A stretch of DNA of 64,000 nucleotides from Ensifer sesbaniae (lineage in GTDB: Bacteria > Pseudomonadota > Alphaproteobacteria > Rhizobiales > Rhizobiaceae): positions 2,480,001 through 2,544,000 of the forward strand of contig NZ_JABEKU010000001.1 of assembly GCF_013283665.1 (NCBI RefSeq), given 5' to 3'. Within the stretch, counting starts at the first letter, position 1; each line of letters starts with the position of its first letter. This document shows, piece after piece, positions 1 through 9,684 of the stretch. Under the pieces are notes generated by a model. That model searched no databases. It was not told the DNA's origin and saw only the letters and a program-made list of their open reading frames with translations. The position numbers and the translations under genes were made by a program.

Positions 1-2
1 CT

Positions 3-1729
3 TTCGAATGCGTCGACCTGCTGCATCGCATGCGCGCCTCCTTGATCCGGCTCGGCTTCGATATCGCCTATCTCGTGATCATCGCCACGGTCGCCCATAC
101 CCTTGCTCGCCTGTTCCTGACGCCGGGCACGGCCTCTGCCGAGCTTGCCCATGCCCTGATCACCATCGCCGTCGTCTCGGCCGTCTATGCCGTCGGCGCC
201 CGCTTCCTCTTTGCGCCGACGCGACCCGAGATCCGCCTGCTCGACATCGCCCATCCACGCTTCCACGCCACGATGCTCGCCGCCTATGGCGCGCTCGGCG
301 CCGTCGTCGGCGCCAGCCTGCGCTTTGCCCATCAGCGCGGGCTGGAGCTTGCCGCCACCGACGGCTGGCTGCTGATCGGCATCACCATCCTGACGCTCAT
401 CAAGCTCTACTGGTTCATCGGCGGCGCGGGTGATATCCGCGCGCTCTTTGCCGGCGAGAACCCTGGCCCGGTGCGCCGCGCCATCGCCTTCGGCGTGCCG
501 GAGTTTTATGCCCTGAGCGCGATCGTGCTCTGGCTGATGACCGTCATCGTCGCCGGCAGCCCGAACAGCGCGGCCTGGAGCTTTGCCGGCGGCACCACGC
601 AGATCATCCTGCTTGCGCTGCCGATCCTTGCCTTCGGCATCCATTCGCTCGCCGGTGCCGCCGCCGAGCGCCGCCGCACGCCCGCCTCCTCCAGGCTGCG
701 GCGATCTCAGGCAGTATCCAGACGGCGCTCGCCGGCGCGACCTGGCTGATCGGCCTGCACATCATCGTCGCGCTCTGGCGCCCGGTGATGGTCCAGGACG
801 ACACCGCCGCCGCCGTCGGATGGATCGTCATTCTCGAGCGCATCAGCCTTGCGGTCGTGGCTGCCTGGGTGATCTGCAGCTTCCTCTGGCGGAGCTTCGA
901 AGCCTTCGCTCCGTCAGCCCGCGTGGCGTTGCCCGGCGACAGCGAGGACGAGACGGTGATCCATCAGGCAAGCCGGCTCTCGACCATCCTGCCGCTGATC
1001 CGCAACCTGATCTTCGGTGGCATCTTCGCCGTCACCAGCCTCATCATCCTCTCCGCACTCGGCATCAATATCGCGCCGCTGCTGGCCGGTTTCGGCGTGC
1101 TTGGTCTTGCCCTTTCCTTCGGCTCGCAGACGCTGGTGAAGGACGTCGTCTCCGGCATCTTCTTCATCGCCGATGACGCCTTCCGCGTCGGCGAATATGT
1201 CGATACCGGCAAGCTCAAGGGTACGGTCGAGCGCATCTCGCTGCGTTCGCTGCGGCTGCGCCACCAGAACGGCCAGATCCATACGGTTCCCTACGGCCAG
1301 CTCCAGGCGGTGACCAATTACAGCCGCGACTGGAGCACGGTGAAGTTCGAGCTGAAATTCGAGCGCGACGCCGATCTCGAAAAGATCCGCAAGACCATCA
1401 AGAAGGTCGGCCTCGCCATGCTGGAGGATCCGGAGATCGGCGGCGAATTCCTCGTGCCCTTGAAGATGCAGGGCATTCAGGACGTCACCGAAAACTCACT
1501 CGTCGTGCGGCTGAAATTCACCGCGCGCCCCGGCAACCCCAGCATCCTCCAGCGCGAGTCAATGAAGCGACTGCTCCCGGCGTTGCGCGAAGCCGGCCTC
1601 GACCTCGCCTCCAACGCCGTCACCGTGCGCTCCGGTGCTGCAGGAGCGGCGGAAGCCGAGGCTGCGGCGGCAAATCTGGCGCTGGCGAAGAAGCCGGTGG
1701 CACCGGAAGCAGCAGACGCGGAAGGGTAA
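3..1729 (+). pseudogene. MscS-family mechanosensitive channel, frameshifted and 5'-partial
   Basis: The reading frame is open from the window edge, so the true start lies upstream. The first frame encodes a multi-helix membrane region and continues to about position 690, where it runs into an arginine-rich tail ending at 749. The homologous reading continues in another frame from about 692 (AAISGSIQTALAGATWLIGL, then IIVALWRPVMVQDD) to 1729. The second part holds the MscS pore helix and beta domain (LLAGFGVLGLALSFGSQTLV, then VKDVVSGIFF; later VGEYV and TVPYGQL). Family role: inner-membrane channel relieving hypo-osmotic pressure. The split is a single frame change inside one gene, either a real inactivation or a sequence error. 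From 785 the second frame alone could make the C-terminal channel half. Confidence 0.85.
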
Positions 1730-1900
1730 CGATCAATCCGGCGCGACAAGTAAAAAGAGCAGCAGACGGCCAACACCCGCTACAGTTTTGACATCATTGT
1801 TGGATTACCTCAAGCGCACAGACGAGGCTCAGGCGCTGCAGCACGCTGCAGCACGCTGCCGACGCTGCCATGTTGCCGCTGCCACCGAGGATGTTGCCTG

Positions 1901-2335
1901 ATGCAATCCATGCGCCTCGCCCCGTCTGCTCTTGCCCCATCTGCTTTTGCCCTGTCTGCGCTTGCCCTTTCGCTTCTGCCCTTGGCCACCGTCCACGCCG
2001 AACCGCCCACCTACGCGCTGCACTATGCGCTGATGCTGGACGGTGAGGATCCCGTGGCAGGCGAGGTCGCCTGTGTCGTCGGGGAACCGTGCGAGTTCAC
2101 GCCGTCCCCCGAAAGCAAGATGACCTTCAAGCTGAGCAGGCGGAGAAACGAAATTGAGATCACCTGCCCCGAGCGTGACTGCTCGCTTGGCTATGGCGAA
2201 CGCCGAACATATTGCGGCCCCTGCGAGGAAGTCGACATCTTCGAGGGTCGCGACTATGGCGGCGTCGCAATCGAGTTGGTGCTGCGCAGCTACCCGCGGC
2301 TCGGCACGCTGCTGTTGCGCTACCAGACACAGTAA
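1901..2335 (+). CDS. Small secreted cysteine-containing protein, unknown function
   Basis: The 144-residue product begins with a basic-hydrophobic leader ending in a VHA cleavage-like site around residue 33, so export is likely. The mature part contains six cysteines (for example CVVGEPC, CPERDC and CGPC), suggesting disulfides or metal binding. I do not recognise the family. The start at 1901 has GAGG about 9 bases upstream; a second ATG lies three codons on. The gene ends exactly where a truncated glycosyltransferase frame takes over, so it may sit at a recombination junction. Confidence 0.6.
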   Translation: MQSMRLAPSALAPSAFALSALALSLLPLATVHAEPPTYALHYALMLDGEDPVAGEVACVVGEPCEFTPSPESKMTFKLSRRRNEIEITCPERDCSLGYGERRTYCGPCEEVDIFEGRDYGGVAIELVLRSYPRLGTLLLRYQTQ

Positions 2336-2336
2336 C

Positions 2337-3434
2337 GACCTGCAGAACGATCGCCTGACGCTTCTCATCGCGGCCGGGCTCCTCACCACGACAGGCGTGC
2401 TTGCGAAGCTGCCGGGCATCGCGGTTGTCGTGCCGATGACCTACGCGACCTTCGCCATCCTGCAGCGGCGCGGCAGGCTCGGCCTTGGCCGCCTCCTAGC
2501 AAGCCTGCCGGTCGCCCTTGCCGCCGGGGCGCTCATCCTCGGCTATTACTGGTGGGCGCACTATCTCGGCACCAACTATCCGCCTTACCATGTCGCCGGC
2601 AGCGGCTACCTCTGGCGCGACGGGCTTTCGAGGTTCCTCGACGAAGCCTTCTACATCCCCGCCACCTGGAAGATCGCCAGCAACTGGCTCTTCACCCTGC
2701 CGGTGGTGGTGCTGACAGGTATCGCGCTCTTGACCGCACCGCCGGCGGCAAGCGATGCGGAGACGAAGGCGGGGCCCCGTCGTGCACCCTGGTTCTTCCA
2801 TGTCTGGCTCCTGGGTGCGGCCATCGTCTATGTGCTTGCCGCTCGCGAGATCAAGACCAACCCCTGGAACTTCCATATCTTCAACGTGGCCGTCGCGGCC
2901 CTTGCCGGCAGCGGGCTGGTCCTGCTGGTCAGCATTGGCCGCGAACGCGGGTTCCTCACGCGTGCGCTGCGGCTTACGGCGATCGCCGCCGTCGTCGTCT
3001 TCGGCGGCAGCATCCCCGGCCTCACGCTGATGAAGACGCCCTATGCCGACCACGGCGAAGAGCTCGGCATGAAGCTCAGCGAACTCAGCCACCCCGGCGA
3101 GCTCGTCATCACCGCAACGCCGACGATCGGCGATCCCGTCGCGATCTATTACAGCCGCCACCGCGGCTGGGTCTTCCCGCCCGGCGGCGGCGAGACCGAA
3201 TGGTCGATGCTGCTGGAGGACGACGCGGCGATCGCGGCGCTGGAGGACCTGCGCGCCCGCAACGCCACCTGGTTCGGCATCACCAAAAACGCCCGCGACA
3301 TGCAGCGGCGCAAGTTCCTGGAATACAACAGGGGCCTGATCGCCCATCTCGACCGGACGGCCGAGCGCGTCGTCGACGACGACACGCTGCTGATCTACCG
3401 GCTGACGCCGCGGGTGAATGCAGCGTCGAATTGA
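2337..3434 (+). pseudogene. 5'-truncated GT39/PMT-like membrane glycosyltransferase
   Basis: About 365 residues remain open without a credible start: the frame runs back into the upstream gene. The retained part has about six hydrophobic segments, including AAGLLTTTGVLAKLPGIAVV, followed by a soluble C-terminal domain ending LLIYRLTPRVNAASN. The segment with a lysine and proline after a helix pair resembles the middle of dolichyl-phosphate-mannose/ArnT-type transferases (PMT_2), which normally carry their catalytic acidic residues in the first periplasmic loop. That N-terminal half is absent here. Probably a dead remnant; family assignment is moderate. Confidence 0.6.
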
Positions 3435-3524
3435 GGGACCCGACTGCGGAGCGGCCGCCGCCCGCATTGGTGCACGGCGCGGCATATCGCATCTGCCATG
3501 ATGGGTAGCTCCCGGTTAACGCGG

Positions 3525-3746
3525 CCCCTCACCCTGACCCTCTCCCCGCCTGCGGGGAGAGGGAATGGCGCGCGCAGCTCCCACCTCTCCTTTCCACGGC
3601 CTCTTGCAAACGGTAACAAGACGCCGAGCGTGCTCCCTCAAAGTATCCTGCGGCTGCAAGCGAGCAAAGGAACCGGTGAGCGTGCCACAGTGTACCTTCT
3701 CCCCGTGACGACGGGGAGAAGGTGGCCGGCAGGCCGGATGAGGGGC
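3525..3746. repeat. RIME-like paired palindromes, copy 1
   Basis: Two palindromic units lie in the 388-base gap between the GT39 remnant and ftsZ2. The left unit (3525-3563) is a C-rich/G-rich inverted repeat around CTCTCCCCGCC/TGCGGGGAGAG. The right unit (3695-3746) pairs CCTTCTCCCC with GGGGAGAAGG and continues into GCCGGCAGGCCGGATGAGGGG. The same left/right architecture recurs at three other places in the window and matches Rhizobium-specific intergenic mosaic elements. The rest of the gap shows no gene. Confidence 0.75.
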
Positions 3747-3822
3747 CCAACAAAAACGCCATGCACCCGGATGAGCGCATGGCGTCCTGTTCTGGAAGCA
3801 ACGCCCCTCGAGGCGATGAACC

Positions 3823-4857
3823 TTACTGCAGCGTCCGGATCGGGGCCGGTGCGGGCTGGCCGGCGGCTGCACCCGCGGCGTTGTTGGCCGAACGGGCGGA
3901 GTCGAGGCCGGTCGCGACGACGGAGACGCGGAAGGTGCCGTCGAGCGTGCGGTCGAAGATCGAGCCGACGACGATGTCGGCCTCGTCATAGACCTCTTCG
4001 CGGATGCGGGTCGCAGCCTCGTCCACCTCGAACAGCGTCATGTCCATGCCGCCGGAGATCGAGATCAAGACACCCTTGGCGCCGCGCATCGACACTTCGT
4101 CGAGCAGCGGATTGGCGATCGCCGCTTCCGCCGCCTTCAGCGCCCGGCCCTCGCCGGTTGCCTCGCCGGTGCCCATCATCGCCCGGCCCATGCCCTTCAT
4201 CACCGATTTCACGTCGGCGAAGTCGAGGTTGATCAGGCCTTCCTTGACGATCAGGTCGGTGATGCAGCCGACGCCGGAATAGAGCACCCGGTCGGCGATC
4301 ACGAAGGCATCGGCAAAGGTGGTCTTGGCGTCGGCAATGCGGAAGAGGTTCTGGTTGGGAATGACGATCACGGTGTCGGCCGCCTCACGCAGCCGCTCGA
4401 TGCCCTGCTCGGCCGTTTCCATGCGGCGCTTGCCCTCGAAGCTGAAGGGCTTGGTGACGACGCCGACGGTGAGGATGCCGGCCTTGCGCGCCGCTGCCGC
4501 GATCACCGGGGCCGCACCCGTGCCCGTGCCGCCGCCCATGCCGGCGGTGACGAAGCACATATGCGTGCCGCCGAGGTGATCCATGATCTCGTCGATCGAT
4601 TCTTCCGCCGCCGCCCGGCCGACATCCGGCAGCGAACCGGCGCCGAGGCCCTCGGTGACGGCGGCACCGAGCTGGATGATGCGCGACGACTTCGACATGG
4701 CGAGCGCCTGCGCGTCCGTGTTGGCCACCACGAAATCGACGCCCTGAAGCCCTTCGTTGATCATGTTGTTGATGGCGTTGCCGCCACCGCCGCCGACCCC
4801 GATGACGGTGATCTTCGGGCGCATTTCGGTGATCGTGGGCTTCTTGAAATCGTTCAT
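3823..4857 (-). CDS. ftsZ2: Cell division protein FtsZ homologue, FtsZ2 type
   Basis: The 344-residue tubulin-like GTPase carries the signature GGGTGTG in a [15 protein letters not shown] context and the synergy loop [11 protein letters not shown], so both nucleotide binding and hydrolysis residues look intact. It stops shortly after the core fold with an alanine/proline tail and lacks the conserved C-terminal peptide that main FtsZ uses to bind FtsA and other partners. This matches the short second FtsZ known in Sinorhizobium. The start at 4857 is chosen because AGGAG lies about 7 bases upstream; a longer in-frame extension to 4971 is arginine-rich and unlikely. It stands alone between two repeat pairs, outside a dcw cluster. 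Confidence 0.93.
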   Translation of the reverse strand: MNDFKKPTITEMRPKITVIGVGGGGGNAINNMINEGLQGVDFVVANTDAQALAMSKSSRIIQLGAAVTEGLGAGSLPDVGRAAAEESIDEIMDHLGGTHMCFVTAGMGGGTGTGAAPVIAAAARKAGILTVGVVTKPFSFEGKRRMETAEQGIERLREAADTVIVIPNQNLFRIADAKTTFADAFVIADRVLYSGVGCITDLIVKEGLINLDFADVKSVMKGMGRAMMGTGEATGEGRALKAAEAAIANPLLDEVSMRGAKGVLISISGGMDMTLFEVDEAATRIREEVYDEADIVVGSIFDRTLDGTFRVSVVATGLDSARSANNAAGAAAGQPAPAPIRTLQ

Positions 4858-5083
4858 GGCTTGTCTCCTAGAGCCGACGCCCTGCAGGCGCCGACGGCGG
4901 GCGAATCGGGCAGCTATTATTTTAGGAATTGAAAAAAGCCATGGAGAAGGCAAGAAAAAAGGTCGGAACACCTATCCACATAAGTATTTTAGCGGGGCCG
5001 CAAAGGCGGTAAATCAGGCTCCGGACTTCGGCGGCAGAGTGAATAAATCCGCCGAGCAATCAAAGCTTTAGTCTCCGCGTCTG

Positions 5084-5268
5084 CCCCTCACCCTAACCCT
5101 CTCCCCGCAGGCGGGGAGAGGGGACGAGGACGACGGCTGTCTCGCGACCTGCGGTCTTTTGTCAAAGGCGCAGCGACTGCGAACGGTCGACGTGGAACGA
5201 GCGGGTGCCGCGAATCTCCTTCTCCCCGCCTGCGGGGAGAAGGTGGCCGGCAGGCCGGATGAGGGGCG
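5084..5268. repeat. RIME-like paired palindromes, copy 2
   Basis: The left unit (5084-5123) is CCCTCACCCTAACCCTCTCC followed by its complementary GGGGAGAGGGG arm; the right unit (5217-5268) is CCTTCTCCCC/GGGGAGAAGG plus the GGCCGGCAGGCCGGATGAGG tail. Together they fill most of the 4858-5320 gap between the ftsZ2 start and the 3' end of the GST gene. The ftsZ2 promoter must lie in the AT-richer stretch around 4900-5000. Confidence 0.75.
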
Positions 5269-5320
5269 GATCTCGACATGGCAAACATCGAAAAGCGCCG
5301 CCTCACCCGCAAGCCGCGAT

Positions 5321-5929
5321 CTACGCCTCAAAACTCGGTCGCGAGCGCACCCGCTCCAGCCAGCGCTGGACATTCTTCGCCGAGGCCGGGATCTCCATGC
5401 CGAAGACATCGCAGAGCCAGGCGGTGACGCCGGCGGTGATGTCGGCGATCGAGAAGTCGTCGCCGGCGAGATACGGCCGTCCGTCCGAAAGCTCGTCGTC
5501 GAGCCAGCCCCATTTCTTCGGCACCGCCAGCCGCTCGGTCTCGGCAAAGGCCGGAAACTGCGTCAGCCGCTCGGCAAAGAAGGCATCCGAATGCAGCGCC
5601 ACATTGCCGACGGTGCCGAGGATCACCAGCTCGGCGCGCCGGTTCCACATCTCCACCTTGGCGCGGCTGACGGCATCATGGCCGAAGAGCTGCGGCTCGC
5701 GCTTCGTCTCCTCGAGATAGCGGCAGATCGCAACGCTCTCGGTGATGATCGTGCCGTCGTCGAGCTCCAGCACCGGGATCTGCCCGAGCGAATTGACCGC
5801 CAGGAACTCCGGCGCCCGGTGCTCACCCTTGGCGAAGTCGACATTCACCATCGGCAGCGAGATCCCCTTCTCCGCCATGAAGATGCGCACGCGATACGAA
5901 TTCGGTCCTATGCCTTGATAGAGCTTCAT
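5321..5929 (-). CDS. Glutathione S-transferase family protein
   Basis: The 202-residue protein has the two-domain GST layout. An N-terminal thioredoxin-like domain starts MKLYQGIGPNSYRVRIFMAE and has the cis-proline context LGQIPVLEL and the gamma-glutamyl-binding ES of IITESVAICRYLE. The C-terminal helical domain carries the folding motif GDDFSIADITAG. GSTs conjugate or reduce electrophiles with glutathione in the cytosol; the substrate is not evident. Serine in the N-terminal loop suggests a non-cysteine catalytic class. It is isolated between RIME-like repeats and a toxin-antitoxin remnant. Confidence 0.85.
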   Translation of the reverse strand: MKLYQGIGPNSYRVRIFMAEKGISLPMVNVDFAKGEHRAPEFLAVNSLGQIPVLELDDGTIITESVAICRYLEETKREPQLFGHDAVSRAKVEMWNRRAELVILGTVGNVALHSDAFFAERLTQFPAFAETERLAVPKKWGWLDDELSDGRPYLAGDDFSIADITAGVTAWLCDVFGMEIPASAKNVQRWLERVRSRPSFEA

Positions 5930-6120
5930 CTGATCCTCCTGTCGATGAGGCCACCCGCCTCGTTTCTCCTCAACCGCACTTCAAGCGGAATACTGATTGT
6001 TTATAGCAACCGGTTTCATTTAACTCAATGGTTTATTTCGCTACAGCCGAAATCTTGATTGTGGTCGAGTTTCCCATTGCTGCGGGCAAAGTAGAAGCGA
6101 AACGCTTCAAGAGTTCGGGA

Positions 6121-6505
6121 TCAGTCGCCGGCCGGCAAGAGGTGGGCGTCCACCCAATCGGCAAGCTCCGCCTCCCCCATCTGACCATCGGCGACGGCCC
6201 AAATGACGTCGCGCATGTCCTTCTGGCTGGCATCGAGCCTGTAGCCAAGAATAAGCAGCTGCATCGCGAGCGCGAAGAGGGCCGCGCGCTTGTTGCCGTC
6301 GAAAGCCATGCGCCTTGGCAATGCCAACGCACACCGCAGCCGCCAGCCTCCCGGCCGTGACCCCGTCCTCATAGTGTGCAATGTTGACCGGACGAGCGAT
6401 GGCGCCCCGAATTGCCCCCTCATCTCGGATGCCGGACACGCCGCCGTGCCGCTTGATGGTCAGGTCATGCGCCTGCACCAAGGCATCAAAGGATATTGGC
6501 CTCAT
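6121..6505 (-). pseudogene. Doc/Fic-type toxin gene with frameshift in the catalytic motif
   Basis: The first frame reads RPISFDALVQAHD, then GGVSGIRDEGAIRGAIARP and ends GIAKAHG; the continuation FDGNKRAALFALAMQLLILG to DAHLLPAGD is in a second frame. Removing one T from the CTTTCG run near 6308-6312 fuses them into AKAHGFDGNKRAA, the HxFx(D/N)xNKR motif of Doc kinases (which phosphorylate EF-Tu). Without that change the active site is broken. The start at 6505 overlaps the stop of the upstream small gene as ATGA, the usual coupling of antitoxin and toxin. Either a decayed toxin or a sequence error. Confidence 0.85.
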
Positions 6506-6801
6506 TCGGCGAGTTCGGCGAGCGTCCAATCAAAGCGGGCGAACACGTCTTCGGCCGCTTTCAGCGAGATGTCGTAGGTTTCATCATCGCTCGTTGCCAC
6601 ACGCGGTTGTTCCTGTTTGACGACGACCGTTTGTGGCCGCAAGTTCGAGGCGGGCCGCGAAGATCCGACTACGGATTGAGAAATAACTTCGCTATTGTAC
6701 TTTAGTCGTTCGTGAAAAATGCCGTCCTTGTCGCGGTAAAGCTCACGCTTCATCGCGGCATCAGCAACTCTTCCCGTTGTCTTCCTGACATTCTTGACCA
6801 T
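6502..6801 (-). CDS. Putative antitoxin partner of the Doc-type toxin
   Basis: The 99-residue product (MVKNVRKTTGRVADAAMKRE...) lies immediately upstream of, and overlaps by 4 bases, the Doc reading frame, the normal antitoxin position. It does not show an obvious Phd/AbrB N-terminal domain. The N-terminus is basic, and the C-terminus (SLKAAEDVFARFDWTLAELA) is acidic and amphipathic, as expected for a toxin-binding helix. A longer in-frame start at 6846 is less likely. Assignment rests on gene position, not on a recognised family. Confidence 0.6.
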   Translation of the reverse strand: MVKNVRKTTGRVADAAMKRELYRDKDGIFHERLKYNSEVISQSVVGSSRPASNLRPQTVVVKQEQPRVATSDDETYDISLKAAEDVFARFDWTLAELAE

Positions 6802-6856
6802 AGCTACGATATAGCATTTGGAAGTGGCGTTTCCAAGGAGGCGCAACCATCGCCCT

Positions 6857-7912
6857 CTATAACCGCCAGCCCCGGCTCAGCACGAAGCGCGCCGTCTCCC
6901 CCGGCTTCATCGCCACGTCGCCATAAGCTTTCAGCACCTGCCCGTCGGGCAGCGCCAGCGTCAGCGCAAAGCGCTCGCCCTCGAACACACAGGAGATGAC
7001 CCGAAACGCCATCCCCTCGCCGTCGCGGCGCACATGTTCCGGCCGCACGAGCACGTCGCGAACTGGCACGTCGCGAAGCGCCCCATTGCCCCCACCCGCC
7101 TCGCCGATGCCGCCGAGGGCGGCCCGCAGCATCGACCACTCCAGCGCTCTCGGCGCCCCCTCCGGCACGGCCAGCTTGAGGACCGAGCCGCGGCCGATCA
7201 GGCGGCCGACGACGGCGCCTTCGGGCCTTGCGTAGATTTCGGCGGGTGGCGCCATCTGCATCAGCCGCCCCTCGTGCATGACCGCGACGTCGGTCGCGAG
7301 CGCCATCGCCTCCGCCTGGTCGTGCGTCACATAGATCATCGTCGCGCCGGAGCGCTCGTGGAAGATGCGGAAGGTTTCCTCCATCGACTTGCGCAGATGC
7401 TGGTCGAGATTGGCGAGCGGCTCGTCGAGCAGCACCACGTCCGGCGAGGTCACCAGGCAGCGGGCGAGCGCCACGCGCTGCCGTTGCCCGCCGGAAAGGG
7501 CTGCCGGCCGGCGTTCGGCATAATCGGTGAGTTTCACCAGTGCCAGCGCCTCGCGGACGCGCTTTCGCCAAGTCTCGCCGGAAATACCGCGCACCTTCAG
7601 GGGATAGCCGACATTCTCCGCCACCGTCATATGCGGCCAGAGCGCATAGGACTGGAACACCATCGCCATGTTGCGCCGCTCCGGCGGAAGCGACCGCGAC
7701 GCGTCGGAGAGCCGCCTTTCGCCGAAATCGATCGAGCCGTCGCTTGGGCGCTCGAAGCCGGCGATCATCCTGAGCACCGTCGTCTTGCCGCAGCCGGATG
7801 GCCCGAGCAGCGCCAGGAAGCCGCCTTCCCGCACCGTCAGCGACACATCGGAAACCGCCGGCCGGCCGCCGCCGAAATGCTTGGTGAGGTGGTTGAGGAT
7901 CAGTTGCGCCAC
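6857..7912 (-). CDS. ABC transporter ATPase, FbpC/iron(III)-type importer
   Basis: The 351-residue protein has Walker A GPSGCGKTT, a Q-loop FQSYALWPHMTV, the signature LSGGQRQRVALARCL, Walker B VVLLDEP and the switch H in VTHDQAEAMA. The roughly 120-residue C-terminal region is of the TOBE-type regulatory kind. It energises the adjacent permease and binding protein at the inner membrane. The start is a GTG at 7912 that overlaps the permease 3' end by 13 bases, so the genes are translationally coupled; the longer upstream frame is the shadow of the permease. Substrate is most likely ferric iron, but 2-aminoethylphosphonate-type importers share this layout. Confidence 0.88.
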   Translation of the reverse strand: MAQLILNHLTKHFGGGRPAVSDVSLTVREGGFLALLGPSGCGKTTVLRMIAGFERPSDGSIDFGERRLSDASRSLPPERRNMAMVFQSYALWPHMTVAENVGYPLKVRGISGETWRKRVREALALVKLTDYAERRPAALSGGQRQRVALARCLVTSPDVVLLDEPLANLDQHLRKSMEETFRIFHERSGATMIYVTHDQAEAMALATDVAVMHEGRLMQMAPPAEIYARPEGAVVGRLIGRGSVLKLAVPEGAPRALEWSMLRAALGGIGEAGGGNGALRDVPVRDVLVRPEHVRRDGEGMAFRVISCVFEGERFALTLALPDGQVLKAYGDVAMKPGETARFVLSRGWRL

Positions 7913-9678
7913 GGCAGCACGCCCTCCGGAAGATATTTCGCGAGCGCCTCGAGCGCGGCCATCAGGAGAACGACCATCACCACGACGAGCACCGAGAGCG
8001 CTGCGGCAAGGTCCGACGAGCCGCTGTCGTCGAGATTGAAGATGGCGACACCGAGCGTCTGCGTCCCGGCCGACCAGAGCAGCGCCGAGACCGTCAGTTC
8101 GTTGGCGGCAATCAGGAAGACGAGGATGATCGCAGCCCCCGCCGCCGGCGCCACCAGGGGCAGGATCACGTCGCCCATGCGCCTGAGGAACCCGGCGCCC
8201 GAGAGCCGTGCGGCCTCTTCGAGCGAAGGGTCCATCTGCAGGAAGGCGCTCATCACGGGCTTGAGGCTGACGGCCAGGAACGAGGAGAAATAGGCGACCA
8301 GGATGATCCAGATCGTGCCGTAGAGCGAGACGTCGAGGAGAGGCAGCGGCGCGGCAAAAGTGAGGATGAAGGCGACGGCCAGCACGATACCCGGCAGCGC
8401 ATAGGGGATTTCGATCAGGATGCCGAGCGCATCGGCAAGCCACCCCTTGCGCCGGGTCATCAGATAGGCCGCAGGCACCGAAACGGCGAGCAGGCCGAAC
8501 GCCGAAGCGGTGGCGAGGAACATCGAATTGGCGAATGCTTTCAGCGTCATCGACTGGCGGAAGAGGATTTCTTCGTAAGCCCTGAGCGAGACCGTCTGAA
8601 GATTGAGCGGCACGCCATAGGCCGGCACCAGCGAGCTCGCGACAAGCGCCGCGAGCGGCGCCACCAGCACGAAGAACAGGATCGCCACCAGCGCCAGCTC
8701 GACGATCGAGCGGAAGCGGCCGAGCGAGAAGGCGGCATTCGCGCCCGAGAGGCCGATGATGCGATAGTCCCGGCCGGAAAGCGCCCGCTGCTGCAGGATC
8801 AGCCCGGCCGCGGCAATCACGGCGATCAGGCTGGATAAAACCGCGATCTCGCCGAAAGTGCCGGCGCCGAAGCTCGCAAGCCGCGTATAGATCAGGGTCG
8901 GCAGCACCTCGATCCCGGCGGGAATGCCGAGGATCGCGGGTATGCCGAAATTGCCGACGCCGGAAACGAAGGCGATCGCAGCACCAGCAATCAACCCCGG
9001 CAGCGAGAGCGGCGCAACGATGTCACGGAAGACGCGAAACGGCGTGGCGCCCGCAAGCCGCGCCGCCTCCACCCCGTCACGCGGGGAAGCAGAGAGCCCG
9101 GCTTTGAGCGCCAGGAAAACGAGCGGCGCATGCTGGACGCCGAGCAGCAACGAAATACCTGACAGCGAATAGAGCGGCTGCGGGCTGCCGAGCGGCGGCG
9201 CGAGCCCGAGCGTCTTTAAGAGCGGGCTTGCCGGCCCGGTCATCTCCACCCAGGCAAGTGCCGTCACCTGCGGCGGGATCATCATCGGCAGCATGAAGGC
9301 GAAGCTCAAGGCCAGCTTGCCGCGCACATCCGTCAGCGCCACCGAGAAGGCAAAGAGCGCGCCGATGACGACGGAGACGACCATGCCGCCGGTCGCCGTT
9401 ATCAGCGTATTGCGGATCGCCGCGAAGGTTGCAGGCTCGGTGAGCACGCCGATCGACCGACCCGAGACGAGCCCCGCAAAGCCGGCCTTCGCCAGGCTGA
9501 TCAGCGGCAGCAGGCAGAGCAGAAACAGGCAGGCGATAACGAAGGGCGCCAGCCAGCGCGGCTCGTCGGCGGGGCTGACGCCTGCCCTCGCCCGCACCTG
9601 CGGCATGCGTGTCGCCCGGCCTTGAAAGGGAAAGCGCAGCCAGCGGGACCGGCTGCGCAGGTTTTTGCGTTCGAGCAT
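7900..9678 (-). CDS. ABC transporter permease, fused two-domain (FbpB-like)
   Basis: The 592-residue protein has about twelve membrane helices and two copies of the EAA coupling loop (EAARLAGATPFRVFRDIVAP and EEAARLSGAGFLRRMGDVIL), showing that two permease units are fused in one chain as in FbpB/SfuB. It forms the translocation channel of the importer. It starts 6 bases after the end of the binding-protein gene and overlaps the ATPase gene. The ATG at 9678 is used; an internal ATG at 9606 would remove a basic N-terminal extension. Confidence 0.88.
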   Translation of the reverse strand: MLERKNLRSRSRWLRFPFQGRATRMPQVRARAGVSPADEPRWLAPFVIACLFLLCLLPLISLAKAGFAGLVSGRSIGVLTEPATFAAIRNTLITATGGMVVSVVIGALFAFSVALTDVRGKLALSFAFMLPMMIPPQVTALAWVEMTGPASPLLKTLGLAPPLGSPQPLYSLSGISLLLGVQHAPLVFLALKAGLSASPRDGVEAARLAGATPFRVFRDIVAPLSLPGLIAGAAIAFVSGVGNFGIPAILGIPAGIEVLPTLIYTRLASFGAGTFGEIAVLSSLIAVIAAAGLILQQRALSGRDYRIIGLSGANAAFSLGRFRSIVELALVAILFFVLVAPLAALVASSLVPAYGVPLNLQTVSLRAYEEILFRQSMTLKAFANSMFLATASAFGLLAVSVPAAYLMTRRKGWLADALGILIEIPYALPGIVLAVAFILTFAAPLPLLDVSLYGTIWIILVAYFSSFLAVSLKPVMSAFLQMDPSLEEAARLSGAGFLRRMGDVILPLVAPAAGAAIILVFLIAANELTVSALLWSAGTQTLGVAIFNLDDSGSSDLAAALSVLVVVMVVLLMAALEALAKYLPEGVLPWRN

Positions 9679-9684
9679 TCCCGA

